A stretch of DNA of 64,000 nt from Enterococcus mundtii (GCF_013394305.1 NZ_AP019810.1:248001-312000), one strand, 5' to 3'. Shown: positions 21,642 to 33,772, counted from the first letter of the stretch. Notes: generated by a model from the letters alone, not told the origin. A program made the numbers and translations.

Positions 21642-23272
21642 CTATTGATTTTTAACGAATGTTACATGATCCACCGATACCCATCCTTGCGCTTTTGCAT
21701 CAACATAAATGCCAATCTCACTCGTGCCTGAAGTAACCGGGATATCTTTGATCGTTACCTTCGTCCACTCGCCACTTTTAGTGATCGAAGCCTTCAGTTC
21801 TTTCCCACCATGATTTTTGACATACACCTGACTAGTGGTCAAATCGCCGCCTGCCATAGTATAAGCAGTTAATGTGTAGGTTCCCTTGCTTAATCCATTA
21901 ACCGTTTGATATATCGACATTTGATACGCTTGATCATCCCAAAAGGTTGCTTTATACGTTTCGGAAAACCCACCAGTTTCAGTTTTCAATGTATCGATTG
22001 CTGCGCCATTGCCTCGCCACACCGACCAATTGGACGGTGCGTTCGTGAAACCGTCATTTTCAAAACTAGGATTTTTCAGAAGATTTTGCTGTCTCCCGGC
22101 TTCTTGAAACGCCTTTAAGCTGGAAAGTGCTTGCCCATTGAAATCAAACATCGCTTGGTTGTCCCACTCATTTCCTGTTTGAGATTGTACGCCTAGATAG
22201 TTCATTCCAGCAGCTGTTGCCCAAGAGACATTACCGTTATACCATAGAGGTTCCCAGTAGAAGAATCCGTTTCCTTTCTCATTTGGCACGGTTTGGATAC
22301 GGGTCACCAAATCATTCAAATATTCTCTTTGTCCTGCTGGTGTTGCCGCATAGCCTCCTGCAATTTCCTGTTCAGGTCCAAAAGCATTGGGCATACTATC
22401 CGCACTGGCAGTTGTGTGTCCATACGCAGTCTCTACCACATTGACTTCTTTATCATATCTGGCACTGATCGTGTTCATTGTTGTTTGTAAGGCATTCATC
22501 GAGCCATGCCAATAAGGATAATAGGACAGGCCGATCAAATCGTAATCCACCCCACGTTTTGTAATCTCATCAAACCACCAAGTAAATACATCTGTATCTC
22601 CACCATCAGCTAAATGTAGCATGATCGGCGTGTCGACTGGTTGTGTTTCTTTTACTCCCCGAATCCCAGACTTCAAGAAAGTGGCTAATCGATCAAACTC
22701 GCCACCACCTTCCCCCATGATTTCCCATGTGGCCAAAGCATGCCGCTATTCAATTCATTACCTATCTGGACCATATCAGGATATACGCCATTGTTTTTCA
22801 TTTCTGTCAATACACTTTTCGTATAACCGTATAAGGCTGCATCAAGTTGCTCAAAGCTATAGTTTCCCCATGCTTTCGGTAGGTTTTGTTTGCCAGGGTC
22901 CACCCAGAAATCACTATAATGAAAATCAAGTAACACTTTCAATCCTAGGTTTTTCGCACGTTTCGCCAAAGCAATCGTTGTTTTCAAATCATTCGTGCCT
23001 GCACCATATGAATTCCCTTGATCATCATAAGGATCTTGCCATAATCGCAAACGAACATAGTTGACGCCATTGTTCTTTAGAATCTGTAATGCATCTTTTT
23101 TCACACCATTTTCGTAATATCCTGCACCAGATTTTTCCATATCTGCTAATATCGAGATATCTGCTCCTCGTATCAATTCCTTTGCCTCCACTTGCTTTGT
23201 GCCTAATACTACACTGACTAATGAAACAAATAATCCGACAACCAACACTCGCCAACCTTTTACTTTGTTCAT
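21642..23272 (-). pseudogene. Secreted endo-beta-1,4-galactanase GH53 (one-base frameshift)
   Basis: Two overlapping frames form one GH53 enzyme. 22685-23272 gives a signal peptide, the start of the barrel and the acid/base glutamate in VQIGNELNSGMLWP. The other frame, 21642 to about 22715, gives the rest of the barrel with nucleophile segment VVETAYG, then a C-terminal carbohydrate-binding module (LLKNPSFENDGF...GWVSVDHVTFVKN). The break is at a run of five C on the plus strand (22712-22716). A sixth would join ...GKSWG to EGGGEFDRLA in one frame. The enzyme would cut beta-1,4-galactan outside the cell into oligosaccharides. GGAGAG precedes ATG 23272. Last gene of the galactan operon, 20 bases after the PTS gene. 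A sequencing error is as likely as a real mutation. Confidence 0.85.
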
Positions 23273-23292
23273 TTAACGATCTCTCCTTTGAT

Positions 23293-24975
23293 TTAAAATT
23301 GATCTAAAACAAACCGAACAGCTTTCTCAGGATCTCTTGTCAAACCAATGTATTCTGCACCTTTTGTGGCAACCAATTTAATCCCTAAACGATCTGTGTC
23401 TTCCTTGATATCCTCATAGTAAGATTGGACTTGCGGCGCCAAGACGATCATATCAAAGTCTTCCATCATCTCGTAATGAGAACCATAAGCACCTGCTAAA
23501 GCACTGATTGGTGCATCAAATTCTTTTGCTCCTTCTTTTAAGGCATTTGCAAGCATAGCACTTGTACCTGCACCTGCACATAAAACTAATACATTGATTT
23601 CTTTTCCTGAATCACCTAAAGAACTCGCTTCTGTTGCCAATACTTCATTCGCCGGAATCGTCACAGTCACTTTTGTTTCGTTTTCTTGCATGGCTACTTG
23701 TTCTGCTTGTCGTGCTTCTTGCTCGACTAACGTTGCATCATACGCCTTACAGAATGGGAAGTAGATTGCAAAGTCGACGAGAATCAAGACGGCTGCTAAT
23801 ACAAACGCCAAAACCCCCATGCCGGTTCCCAAAACTAGTCCAATCGGCGCTGGCGTTGCCCATGGTAAGACATACATGAAACTATTCATTCCAAACACAT
23901 CAACAAAAAACTTGAACAAGCAAACGTTTACAATCGGTGTCAATAAAAACGGAACAAAGAAATACGGATTCAAAATCATCGGTGCCGCAAACAACAACGG
24001 CTCATTCACAGCAAAGCTGACTGGAATAACTGAAGCTTTACCAACGGCTTTTAACTGTTTGGATTTTGCAAACAGCAAAAAGATAAACGGCACGACTAAA
24101 GTCGCACCTGTTCCACCCATCGTTCCGACAAAATTTCCTAAACCAACAGTCAATACATGTGAAGCTTGTTCCCCAGAATTAAACAGTTGTAAATTGGTTT
24201 CGACATTCGCATAAATGATCGCTGCAATCGCTGGTTCAACAATCGATGGGCCATGCACACCAACAAACCAGAAAAATGCCATAGCACCCCAGATCACGGC
24301 TATCCCCAAATAGCCATCTGCTGCTGTAAATAGTGGTTGTAATAAAGTGATGATGGCTTCTGCAAAAGAGATGCCAAAAAGACTACGTGCAGCTAAGTCG
24401 ACCAACACGGCGGCAAAGACCGAAAATGAAAATGGAAAAATATCGCGGAACGTTTGAGAAATCGTTCCTGGCACTTCTTTTGGCATCTTGATCGTAATAT
24501 CTTTTCGTACACAAAACTTATAAATATTTACAGTAATAAATGCAGCGATGAACGAAGCAAGTAATCCTTTCGTCCCCATATATTCCGTTGAAAAACCACC
24601 TTCGATCGGTGAGACACTCAACAATAAGAAACTAACTAAAGAAGCAAGCATCACCGATGTGGTATTGATGATTTTATTTTTCGGCATTCTCCGATTCATC
24701 GATTCAGCTAAACAACGTGCAGTAGTTGTAGAAACTAATATGCCCACGACCCCCATCGAATAATTGTAGATTTTCCATAACCAGGTCGATACTCCTTCTG
24801 GCCATTGAAAACCAAAAATCTCAGGAACTGCCGCAATCAAAATAAAGATACTTGAAAATAAAATTGCAGGCATAGCCGTCAAGAATCCATCTCTGACCGC
24901 ACCTAAGTATATATTACGTGAGATTTTTTCAAAGATCGGTTTGCCTTTTTCAATTTGCTTGATGATCCCATTCAT
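23293..24975 (-). CDS. PTS lactose/galacto-oligosaccharide-type transporter, EIICB
   Basis: 560 residues from ATG 24975, eight bases after AGGAG; the GTG nine bases earlier overlaps that site. The N-terminal EIIC domain has about eight to ten membrane segments and the family segment GVHGPSIVEPAI. The C-terminal EIIB domain begins near residue 460 with its phosphocysteine in VLVLCAGAGTSAMLANAL. This is the lactose/cellobiose family, LacE-like in being an IIC-IIB fusion. With a GH53 galactanase and a 6-phospho-beta-galactosidase in the operon, the substrate is probably galactobiose or longer beta-galacto-oligosaccharides. Confidence 0.9.
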   Translation of the reverse strand: MNGIIKQIEKGKPIFEKISRNIYLGAVRDGFLTAMPAILFSSIFILIAAVPEIFGFQWPEGVSTWLWKIYNYSMGVVGILVSTTTARCLAESMNRRMPKNKIINTTSVMLASLVSFLLLSVSPIEGGFSTEYMGTKGLLASFIAAFITVNIYKFCVRKDITIKMPKEVPGTISQTFRDIFPFSFSVFAAVLVDLAARSLFGISFAEAIITLLQPLFTAADGYLGIAVIWGAMAFFWFVGVHGPSIVEPAIAAIIYANVETNLQLFNSGEQASHVLTVGLGNFVGTMGGTGATLVVPFIFLLFAKSKQLKAVGKASVIPVSFAVNEPLLFAAPMILNPYFFVPFLLTPIVNVCLFKFFVDVFGMNSFMYVLPWATPAPIGLVLGTGMGVLAFVLAAVLILVDFAIYFPFCKAYDATLVEQEARQAEQVAMQENETKVTVTIPANEVLATEASSLGDSGKEINVLVLCAGAGTSAMLANALKEGAKEFDAPISALAGAYGSHYEMMEDFDMIVLAPQVQSYYEDIKEDTDRLGIKLVATKGAEYIGLTRDPEKAVRFVLDQF

Positions 24976-24993
24976 GCTTTTCACTCCTAGTGA

Positions 24994-25305
24994 TTATTTG
25001 TTTTTATATAACTCAATAAAATCTTGGATCAAATCTCTTAGCAATAAAGTAGTCATCAAGTGATCTTGTCCATGGATAAAAATAAATCCCATATCCATAT
25101 CTTTTCCTGAAGCTTCTTCTGCTAAGATCTTCGTTTGTGAATTATGGGCTAATGTCAAATTCTCATCTGCATCCTTCAAGGCTTCTTCCACACGATCAAA
25201 TTTCCCTTGACGTACTTCTCTTAATAATGTGAGTAACGTACTACGTGCATCCCCTGAATAAGCCACGATCTCAAAACCTAACATTTGCAATTCTTCTTTA
25301 TTCAT
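24994..25305 (-). CDS. PTS lactose/cellobiose-family EIIA
   Basis: 103 residues from ATG 25305, with GGAGG nine bases upstream; the longer open frame upstream overlaps the glycosidase gene and is not credible. It is a small helical protein with the phosphorylation-site region FIFIHGQDHLMTTLLL, typical of LacF-type IIA. It passes phosphate from HPr to the EIIB domain encoded next. Confidence 0.92.
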   Translation of the reverse strand: MNKEELQMLGFEIVAYSGDARSTLLTLLREVRQGKFDRVEEALKDADENLTLAHNSQTKILAEEASGKDMDMGFIFIHGQDHLMTTLLLRDLIQDFIELYKNK

Positions 25306-25321
25306 CTTCCATTCCTCCAAC

Positions 25322-26722
25322 TTAAATGATTGTTTTTGTTTCACTGACGAATTTGTACCAATAGGCGGACTCTTTAGGGTAACGTTTTTGTGTTTCGAAA
25401 TCGACATAGAAGAGTCCGTATCGTTTATTGTAACCATTTGACCAAGAGAACAAATCCATTAACGACCATAGGAAATAGCCTTTCACGTTGACTCCAGCAG
25501 ATATAGCTTGGCTCAATGATTCTAAATAAACTTTCAAATATTCGATCCGTGGTTGGTCCATGATCACACCATCATCGAACTGATCTTTGAATCCCATCCC
25601 ATTTTCAGTGATGTAGATTTTATTGTAGTGGGGATAATCTTCCTTGATACGTAACAATAGATCATATAACCCTTCTGGATAGATCAACCAGTCCCAATCC
25701 GTTCGAGGGATCCCTTCTTTATAGATCCGTTCCCCAATTCCTTTTACTTTATAAATAGAAGTTCCTTTGTCCCCTGTGCCATTATGATGGATCGCATTCT
25801 CTCCATGATACGCTTTGACAAAGTGGCATTGATAATGGTTGATCCCCAAGTAATCATTACGATGTGAGGCACGCTTCATCTCCGCCAGATCCTCTTCAGG
25901 AAACTCATAACTTGCGTCGTTCGCTTCACAAATCTCAGCAAGTGCTGACAATGTTTCATCAGAGTAATATCCTAAGTAAGTGGCATCTAAGAGAAAACGG
26001 ATCGACAACGCATCATCTAAGAATGCTGCATGTTGATCTTCCAAAGCGTCCGATGCAGGATATTTCGTTTCTAAGGAATGAACCACACCAATTTCACCGG
26101 CGTATCCCTCGTCCTTGAACAAGTTCACCACTCTTGCGTGCGCATACATCATGTTATGCAAACAAGCAATGATTTTGGTAAAATCATAGGTGATTCCTGG
26201 TGGGAAAATCCCTAATAAATATTGATTCGTTGCCACTGGATAAATCTCGTTGAAGGTACTCCAGTAACGCACTTCTTTAAATTCTTTAAAGCAAAATTTT
26301 GCATATGCAACAAATGCTTCTATATTGTCTCTATTTAAAAAATCACCTTGATCAAATAAAACTTTCGGAGTATCAAAATGATGGAGCGTCACAAAAGGAA
26401 GTACACCATGTTTCTCACAAGCTGCAAAGACCTTATGGTAAAATGCCACACCCTCTTCATTGACTTTCCCAGTTCCATCAGGAAAAATACGACTCCACGC
26501 AATGGATAAACGTAACCCATTCACACCAAACTTCTCACATAATTCAATATCTTTTTCATATTGATGATAGAAATCACTTGCCGGATCAGGACTGAATCTT
26601 CCTTGTTTCTCTAAAAACTCGTCCCAAGCAACTTCACCTTTTCCGCCTTCTTTTGTTGCACCTTCTACTTGGTATGCCGCTGTTGCTCCGCCAAAAATAA
26701 AATCTTCTGGTAATTTCAGCAT
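25322..26722 (-). CDS. 6-phospho-beta-galactosidase (GH1, LacG type)
   Basis: 466 residues from ATG 26722 (GGGGAAGAG upstream); an extended N-terminus to 26788 would run into the operon promoter. GH1 features: [15 protein letters not shown] at the start, acid/base glutamate in [22 protein letters not shown], nucleophile in [10 protein letters not shown], and the phosphate-binding end [17 protein letters not shown]. The TFNEIxP version of the acid/base motif resembles LacG more than 6-phospho-beta-glucosidases. It would split the phosphorylated galacto-oligosaccharides brought in by the PTS. First gene of the operon. Confidence 0.88.
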   Translation of the reverse strand: MLKLPEDFIFGGATAAYQVEGATKEGGKGEVAWDEFLEKQGRFSPDPASDFYHQYEKDIELCEKFGVNGLRLSIAWSRIFPDGTGKVNEEGVAFYHKVFAACEKHGVLPFVTLHHFDTPKVLFDQGDFLNRDNIEAFVAYAKFCFKEFKEVRYWSTFNEIYPVATNQYLLGIFPPGITYDFTKIIACLHNMMYAHARVVNLFKDEGYAGEIGVVHSLETKYPASDALEDQHAAFLDDALSIRFLLDATYLGYYSDETLSALAEICEANDASYEFPEEDLAEMKRASHRNDYLGINHYQCHFVKAYHGENAIHHNGTGDKGTSIYKVKGIGERIYKEGIPRTDWDWLIYPEGLYDLLLRIKEDYPHYNKIYITENGMGFKDQFDDGVIMDQPRIEYLKVYLESLSQAISAGVNVKGYFLWSLMDLFSWSNGYNKRYGLFYVDFETQKRYPKESAYWYKFVSETKTII

Positions 26723-26766
26723 CTCTTCCCCTACCTTCTTGTCTACTAATTTATATGACAACACGA

Positions 26767-26795
26767 ATTGTAATCGCATCCAAAACATTTGTCAA
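26767..26795 (-). promoter_or_regulatory. Promoter of the galactan operon
   Basis: On the minus strand: TTGACA (26790-26795), 17 bases, TACAAT (26767-26772). The -35 box is contained in the left operator arm. Confidence 0.8.
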
Positions 26796-26901
26796 CAAAA
26801 ACAAACAAATTCAATCAAAAAATTGCATTTATTTAAAATAAAAGTGGCAATTGTTTGTTTAGGTTGATTATTTTTGTTTGCACATGTTTGTTTTTGTTGA
26901 C
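26791..26901. promoter_or_regulatory. Operator region of the galactan locus
   Basis: GTCAACAAAAACAAAC at 26791-26806 is repeated as its exact reverse complement at 26886-26901, and a third partial copy GTTTGTTTAGGTTGA lies at 26853-26867. Repeats of TGTTT/AAACA type are known operators of LacR-like DeoR regulators. The divergently encoded DeoR-family protein is the obvious ligand. Confidence 0.75.
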
Positions 26902-26925
26902 CTCCATTCTATTCTATGGTAGATT
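26897..26925 (+). promoter_or_regulatory. Promoter of the DeoR-family regulator
   Basis: TTGACC (26897-26902), 17 bases, TAGATT (26920-26925). Its -35 box overlaps the right operator arm, mirroring the divergent promoter. Confidence 0.65.
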
Positions 26926-26948
26926 ATTTGTGAATTGGGAGTGATTAG

Positions 26949-27725
26949 ATGTTAAAAAGAGAGCGCTTACTAACAATTAGTGAGATGGTGAATAAAAAAG
27001 GAATTTTAACGGTCAGTGAGATCATCGAACAATTGAATGTCTCTGATATGACCGTTCGTCGAGATTTGGATGAGCTAGAAAAGTCAGGAAAATTATTGCG
27101 TATCCATGGCGGGGCTCAAAGTCTTACCTATACCCTCGACCAAGAATTATCACATACAGAAAAATCAGTCATGCAAATCAAAGAAAAGCAACAGATTGCA
27201 GCAACTGCTGCACAGTTGATCAATGAAGGCGATACAGTCTTTTTGGGCCCAGGAACGACGATCGAGTTATTAGCTTCTCACTTGATCCACAGAAAATTGC
27301 GGATCATTACGAATAATTATGCCGTTTTTGAAGTGTTAGCCCAAGCAGAAGTTCCCGAAATTTTGTTGATCGGTGGCGATTTTCGAAAAAACACTGGTGC
27401 ATTTGTCGGCCCCATCACCAACGATAACCTCAGAAAACTGAAGTTCACCAAATCTTTTATCAGCGCTAACGGTGTGCATAATGAAGCAATCTCAACCTAT
27501 AGTACTGAAGAAGGCGAAGCCCAACAAATTGCATTGAACCATTCGAAAAATAAATACTTATTAGTGGATCACCAAAAATTTAATCGCGATGACTTTTATA
27601 TCTTTTATCAATTACATGATTTCGATTTATTGATTACTGATCCACACATCAAGTCACATGTGAAAGATCATTATTCGCAATATGTCCAAATAAAATTAGC
27701 GGAATCGCTAGAAAATGAACTTTAG
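26949..27725 (+). CDS. DeoR-family transcriptional regulator of the galactan operon
   Basis: 258 residues. The N-terminal winged HTH (ILTVSEIIEQLNVSDMTVRRDLDELEKSGKLLRIHGGA) is the DeoR signature. The C-terminal sugar-phosphate sensor domain has NEGDTVFLGPGTTIELLA and LLIGGDFRKNTGAFVGP. It most likely represses the divergent operon and itself through the inverted repeats between them, and would be released by a phosphorylated sugar. GGGAGTG precedes the ATG. Confidence 0.9.
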   Translation: MLKRERLLTISEMVNKKGILTVSEIIEQLNVSDMTVRRDLDELEKSGKLLRIHGGAQSLTYTLDQELSHTEKSVMQIKEKQQIAATAAQLINEGDTVFLGPGTTIELLASHLIHRKLRIITNNYAVFEVLAQAEVPEILLIGGDFRKNTGAFVGPITNDNLRKLKFTKSFISANGVHNEAISTYSTEEGEAQQIALNHSKNKYLLVDHQKFNRDDFYIFYQLHDFDLLITDPHIKSHVKDHYSQYVQIKLAESLENEL

Positions 27726-27735
27726 GAGTGAACGT

Positions 27736-28434
27736 ATGAAAGGAATTATTTTTGATTTTAACGGGACGATGTTCCAAGACTCCCATTTACATGAAGCGGC
27801 TTGGGTCCAAATGATCCATCATTATTCTAAAAAAGAGCTTTCTGATGAAGACATTGTTAAAAATATCCATGGACGTACCAATAGCGAGATATTGAATTAT
27901 TTTATCTCACCTACTTTATCTAAGGAAGAAGTCGAGAAACTATCAAACGAGAAAGAGGCATATTATCGCACTCTTTGCTTAGAAAAACCGGATGATTTAG
28001 TGCTTACGCAGGGATTGATCGGTACTTTGGATATATTGAAAGAGGAGGATATCCCGATCACCATCGCTACAGCGACAGTCAAAGAAAACGTTGAATTTTA
28101 TTTCGAGATTTTCGATTTAGCGCGATGGTTTGAATTTGACCAAGTCGTTTACGATGATAATACTTTTCCAGGTAAACCACAACCTGATATCTTTATCAAA
28201 GCTGCCCAAAAATTGGCTCTTGAACCAAAAGACTGCTTGGTCATTGAAGATGCTTATTCTGGACTTTTAGCAGCCAAGCGTGCAAATATCGGTACGATCA
28301 TCGCCATTGATCCATTTGGAAAAAATCGCCAGTTATTCTCCGATCAAGAACTAAGAAAAGATGGTGTGATAGAGAATTTTGATGATTTCTATCTCAATTT
28401 CTTCTCCACTGCAACTTCATCAAAAAAAAGATAG
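27736..28434 (+). CDS. HAD-superfamily hydrolase, beta-phosphoglucomutase-like
   Basis: 232 residues from ATG 27736, preceded by AGGAGTGA that overlaps the end of the regulator gene. HAD motif I reads FDFNGTMF (the usual second Asp is Asn, as in some family members), motif II is in TIATAT, and motif III/IV is VIEDAYSGLLAAKRA. The cap domain resembles beta-phosphoglucomutases, but with Asn in motif I a phosphatase or degenerate mutase role is possible. It is co-transcribed with the galactan regulator, so a sugar phosphate is the likely substrate. Confidence 0.78.
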   Translation: MKGIIFDFNGTMFQDSHLHEAAWVQMIHHYSKKELSDEDIVKNIHGRTNSEILNYFISPTLSKEEVEKLSNEKEAYYRTLCLEKPDDLVLTQGLIGTLDILKEEDIPITIATATVKENVEFYFEIFDLARWFEFDQVVYDDNTFPGKPQPDIFIKAAQKLALEPKDCLVIEDAYSGLLAAKRANIGTIIAIDPFGKNRQLFSDQELRKDGVIENFDDFYLNFFSTATSSKKR

Positions 28435-28458
28435 ACGTATGATCGTCTATCTTTTTTT
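28422..28458. terminator. Bidirectional terminator between the HAD gene and dnaJ
   Basis: AAAAAAGATAGACG / CGTCTATCTTTTTT stem with a six-base loop, shared by convergent genes. Confidence 0.92.
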
Positions 28459-28462
28459 GTAT

Positions 28463-29629
28463 TTATTTACGTTTTTTTCCGCCAAACGCATCTTTTACTT
28501 TATCAAAAAAACCATCTTCTTGTTGCTCTTGAACATGCATGCCGCCTGCTTTAGCAAACGCACGTAAAGCTTCACGCTGTTCCTCATTGAGGTTTTTAGG
28601 TGTGATCAATTTCACACGTACATGTTGGTCCCCTGTAGAACCACCACGTAAACGCGGCGCTCCTTTGCCACGTAAACGGAAGTTCGTTCCCGTTTGCGTA
28701 CCAGCAGGGATTTTCAATTTGACATCCCCATGAACAGTTGGCACTTGTACTTCATCGCCTAATGCCGCTTGCACGAAGCTTAATGGTAACTCATAATAGA
28801 TCTCTGAGCCATCGCGATCGAAGATATCACTTTCTTCTACTCGGAAGACCACATATAGATCTCCGAATGGGCCTCCATTTTCGCCTGCTTCACCTTGTCC
28901 TGCTAAGCGCATTTGTTGTCCTTCTTCCACACCGGCTGGTACATTCACTTTGACCGTATGTGCTTTCTTCTCATGACCAGAGCCATGACAAGTTGGACAT
29001 GGTTCTTTGATCTCTTTCCCAGTGCCTCGACACACATCACAAGTTTGGCGGCTCATCACACGACCAAGTGGCGTTTGACGTTCCACATTGATCGTTCCAG
29101 AACCATGACATTTATGACAAGTCGTCGGTTGTGTTCCTGGTTTTGCACCATTTCCGCTACACGTGTGACATATTTCTTCACGGTTGTATTTGATTTCTTT
29201 TTCTACCCCAAAGATTGCTTCTTCGAAGGATAAATTGACTGTATATTGTAGATCTGATCCTTGACGAGGGGCATTTGGATCAACAGATCTTCCACCACCG
29301 CCAAAAAACGAATCAAAAATATCTTCAAATCCACCAAAGCCAGCTCCACCACCGGAGAAGCCGCCAAAGCCACCAAAGCCGCCGCCACCTGCGCCATAAT
29401 TAGGATCAGTTCCGGCATGTCCGTATTGATCGTAAGCCGCACGTTTTTGTGGATCACTTAAAATCTCATAAGCCTCGGAAACTTCTTTGAATTTTTCATC
29501 AGCATCAGGCTCTTTATTGATATCTGGATGGTATTTCTTTGATAACTTTCGATAAGCTTTTTTTATTTCGTCTTCTGAAGCTCCCTTTGACAGCCCCAAG
29601 ACTTCGTAATAATCACGTTTTGTTGCCAT
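28463..29629 (-). CDS. dnaJ: Chaperone DnaJ
   Basis: 388 residues: J-domain with KYHPDIN, Gly/Phe-rich linker (about residues 75-110), four CxxCxGxG zinc repeats ([32 protein letters not shown]) and the C-terminal substrate-binding region. Co-chaperone of DnaK. It lies 354 bases after dnaK, and the gap holds a hairpin repeat, so its expression may be partly uncoupled from the rest of the heat-shock operon. Confidence 0.98.
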   Translation of the reverse strand: MATKRDYYEVLGLSKGASEDEIKKAYRKLSKKYHPDINKEPDADEKFKEVSEAYEILSDPQKRAAYDQYGHAGTDPNYGAGGGGFGGFGGFSGGGAGFGGFEDIFDSFFGGGGRSVDPNAPRQGSDLQYTVNLSFEEAIFGVEKEIKYNREEICHTCSGNGAKPGTQPTTCHKCHGSGTINVERQTPLGRVMSRQTCDVCRGTGKEIKEPCPTCHGSGHEKKAHTVKVNVPAGVEEGQQMRLAGQGEAGENGGPFGDLYVVFRVEESDIFDRDGSEIYYELPLSFVQAALGDEVQVPTVHGDVKLKIPAGTQTGTNFRLRGKGAPRLRGGSTGDQHVRVKLITPKNLNEEQREALRAFAKAGGMHVQEQQEDGFFDKVKDAFGGKKRK

Positions 29630-29881
29630 AGGCTTTCCTCCTATTGGTTCTCTTCATTTCCACGTCGTTTGTTATCATATCACACTTTGATCGAAACAAA
29701 AACCGGAAATTTCGAAGTATCGACTAAAGAAGAAAAAATCGATCATTGATTTCTATGGCATGAAGAAAAGAAAATATTTCTCTTCTTGATCCAAAGAAAA
29801 ATCATAATTGATGACTTGTTTCTTTACACTAGCGATGCTTCTAAACTCTATAAAATAAAGTGATACAAGATTATTCCCTCG

Positions 29882-29941
29882 GAAATAAGCCGAAGAATCG
29901 CGAAAATATGAGAAGCTATTTTCGAATTCTTCGGCTTATTC
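29882..29941. repeat. Intergenic hairpin element (type B) in the dnaK-dnaJ gap
   Basis: The 354-base gap holds no gene. It contains a long stem: GAATAAGCCGAAGAAT-CGAAAATA on one side and TATTTTCG-CG-ATTCTTCGGCTTATTTC on the other. Its left shoulder TCGGAAATAAGCCG matches TCGGAAATAAGGCG of the element at 11828-11887, so the two belong to one family with different stem sequences. Confidence 0.65.
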
Positions 29942-29983
29942 TAAGCGGGACTTGATCTCTTTAAGTGAAACTAAATGAACTGA

Positions 29984-31831
<1,848 letters not shown>

Positions 31832-31868
31832 TTATTACTAAGTTGTTTGTTTCTATTCCATCATGACT

Positions 31869-32417
31869 TTATTGCGCAACGATAACCATTGTCGGTCTCA
31901 ATACGCGGTCATGTAATTTATAGCCTTCTTGTAACACTTCAACGATCGTATCAGCAGGTAATTCATCTGTTGCTGGCACGGTCTGAACTGCTTGATGCAA
32001 TGTCGGATCAAAAGGTTCACCTTTTGCAGGGATTTTTTCGATGCCCTCTTCCTTCAATGCATGTTTCAAACTTTCAAGAACCATCTCGATACCTTTTTTC
32101 AAACTTGCACCTTGCTCATCAGATACTTCTGTTGCTAAAGCACGTTCTAAGTTGTCGATCGAAGGTAATAATTTTTTGGCTAAATCTTGTGAACGATATT
32201 TTTGCAATTGCTCTCGTTCGTTTTTACCACGATTTGCCATATTAGCGATTTCTGCTCTCGCACGCAAAAACTTGTCTTCCATTTCATCAAATTCAGCTTG
32301 GAGATTTGCAAGTTCATTTGCTTCTTCTTCCACTTCTGAAACTTCTACTTCTTCCGTTTCTGGATCTAGCTGCGTATCATTCAATTCCTGATCTAATTCT
32401 TCATGGTTTTCTTTCAT
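31869..32417 (-). CDS. grpE: Nucleotide exchange factor GrpE
   Basis: 182 residues: an acidic N-terminus, a long coiled-coil helix ([25 protein letters not shown]) and the C-terminal beta domain with the family ending [14 protein letters not shown]. It releases ADP from DnaK. Preceded by AGGAAG. Confidence 0.97.
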   Translation of the reverse strand: MKENHEELDQELNDTQLDPETEEVEVSEVEEEANELANLQAEFDEMEDKFLRARAEIANMANRGKNEREQLQKYRSQDLAKKLLPSIDNLERALATEVSDEQGASLKKGIEMVLESLKHALKEEGIEKIPAKGEPFDPTLHQAVQTVPATDELPADTIVEVLQEGYKLHDRVLRPTMVIVAQ

Positions 32418-32496
32418 GATGCAGTCTTCCTTTCATTATTCAGTCAGATGCTTGATCGCTCAAATCGAAAAAACGATCAGTCACTTTTGTGATTGT

Positions 32497-33540
32497 TTAA
32501 AAATCCGAGCGATCAAGTGTGCGATAATAATCAGCGAGTTTGTGCGCCAATTCTTTTCGATAGACATCGACAAGGCCTAACATTTTGGAATATGGCATAC
32601 TAGTTGGTCCTAGCAATGCAATGGTTCCACGTCCATGGCCGACAATTTCATAACTTGCTTGGATCATACTCATATTTTGCAATAGGTCATTGCCTATTTC
32701 CGAACCGATTTTGATATGTATCTTGCTATCCATCGGTACGATCATCTGTGTCAGTTCATAGGAATCCGTCATAAATGAAAACATTGACTTGAACTGATCC
32801 ACATCTTGCAACGGCTCATAATCCAATAAGTTCATTTGGCCACTCACATAAACTTTATCTTCAAACGCATGACTCAATACCGTATCAAAGAGATTTGACA
32901 TCCCTTCCGTTGTTTGAAAATATTTATGCAAGATCATTGGGATCTCCGTGCGTAATTTGTTGTATACCGTCACTAACGGATCTCCTACCAAACGGTCATT
33001 GACAATACGAACCATTTTTTCTAAGTCCTGACTACCTAAGTTTTCAGGAAGAGTAAAAACCTGACTTTCAACGTTCCCATTATCAGTCACCACGATCGCA
33101 ATCACCTGACGACTGTTCAATGGCACGATGCGAAAACCGGTCAAACGGCGATCTTTAATCTCGGGTCCTAACGAAAAAGTAGTGTAACTAGTCAACTCAG
33201 ATAAAATCTCAGCTGATTGTTTGATGATTTCGTTGATTTCATGGAATTCCTTGTTTAAAGACTGTCGAATTTGGTGCAAATCATCATTTGCTACACGAGC
33301 AGGTCGTAACAGATGATCCACATAATAACGATAACCTAGCGCAGACGGTATACGTCCAGAAGAAGAATGTGTCTTTAAAAGTAGACCTTCATCCTCTAAA
33401 GCTTTCATATCATTACGGATCGTCGCTGGACTTGCCTCGACTCCTTCCGCCATTAACGTTTTGGAACCAACGGGCACCCCACTACTCGTATAGTTTTGGA
33501 TGATCAGACGTAAAATATCACTTTGTCGCTGTGTTAACAT
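32497..33540 (-). CDS. hrcA: Heat-inducible transcription repressor HrcA
   Basis: 347 residues from ATG 33540 (MLTQRQSDILRLIIQNY), the usual N-terminus of the family. The N-terminal winged HTH includes EASPATIRNDMKALEDEGLL. It binds the CIRCE elements upstream and represses the operon until heat stress. GAGGTGAG lies upstream. Confidence 0.97.
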   Translation of the reverse strand: MLTQRQSDILRLIIQNYTSSGVPVGSKTLMAEGVEASPATIRNDMKALEDEGLLLKTHSSSGRIPSALGYRYYVDHLLRPARVANDDLHQIRQSLNKEFHEINEIIKQSAEILSELTSYTTFSLGPEIKDRRLTGFRIVPLNSRQVIAIVVTDNGNVESQVFTLPENLGSQDLEKMVRIVNDRLVGDPLVTVYNKLRTEIPMILHKYFQTTEGMSNLFDTVLSHAFEDKVYVSGQMNLLDYEPLQDVDQFKSMFSFMTDSYELTQMIVPMDSKIHIKIGSEIGNDLLQNMSMIQASYEIVGHGRGTIALLGPTSMPYSKMLGLVDVYRKELAHKLADYYRTLDRSDF

Positions 33541-33555
33541 CTTTCTCACCTCTCA

Positions 33556-33582
33556 TTAGCACTCTTAGCTTCTAAGTGCTAA
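33556..33582. promoter_or_regulatory. CIRCE element, proximal
   Basis: TTAGCACTC-N9-AAGTGCTAA, one mismatch from the consensus right arm GAGTGCTAA. It lies between the promoter and the hrcA start. Confidence 0.9.
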
Positions 33583-33592
33583 CCCACTTATA

Positions 33593-33621
33593 AATATAGC
33601 AAGAAGACTAAAAAGTGTCAA
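33593..33621 (-). promoter_or_regulatory. Sigma-A promoter of the hrcA-grpE-dnaK operon
   Basis: On the minus strand: TTGACA (33616-33621), 17 bases, TATATT (33593-33598). It is flanked on both sides by CIRCE elements. Confidence 0.85.
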
Positions 33622-33639
33622 GGAAAAGAACCCACTTTT

Positions 33640-33666
33640 TTAGCACTCTGCCACCGAGAGTGCTAA
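33640..33666. promoter_or_regulatory. CIRCE element, distal
   Basis: TTAGCACTC-N9-GAGTGCTAA, a perfect consensus inverted repeat, just upstream of the -35 box. Confidence 0.95.
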
Positions 33667-33772
33667 TCAATTGTCAACTTGCTTAAAACACCGTCATATC
33701 AGTCTTTTAATCATAAAAAAATTGATCAAATCGTTTTTTTATTTCGTTGTTATAAAAAATTTAAACAATCAT

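Noticed and set aside
23905-23920. CAAACGTTTAC, a cre-like CcpA site
   Set aside because: It lies inside the PTS coding sequence far from a start and could be chance.
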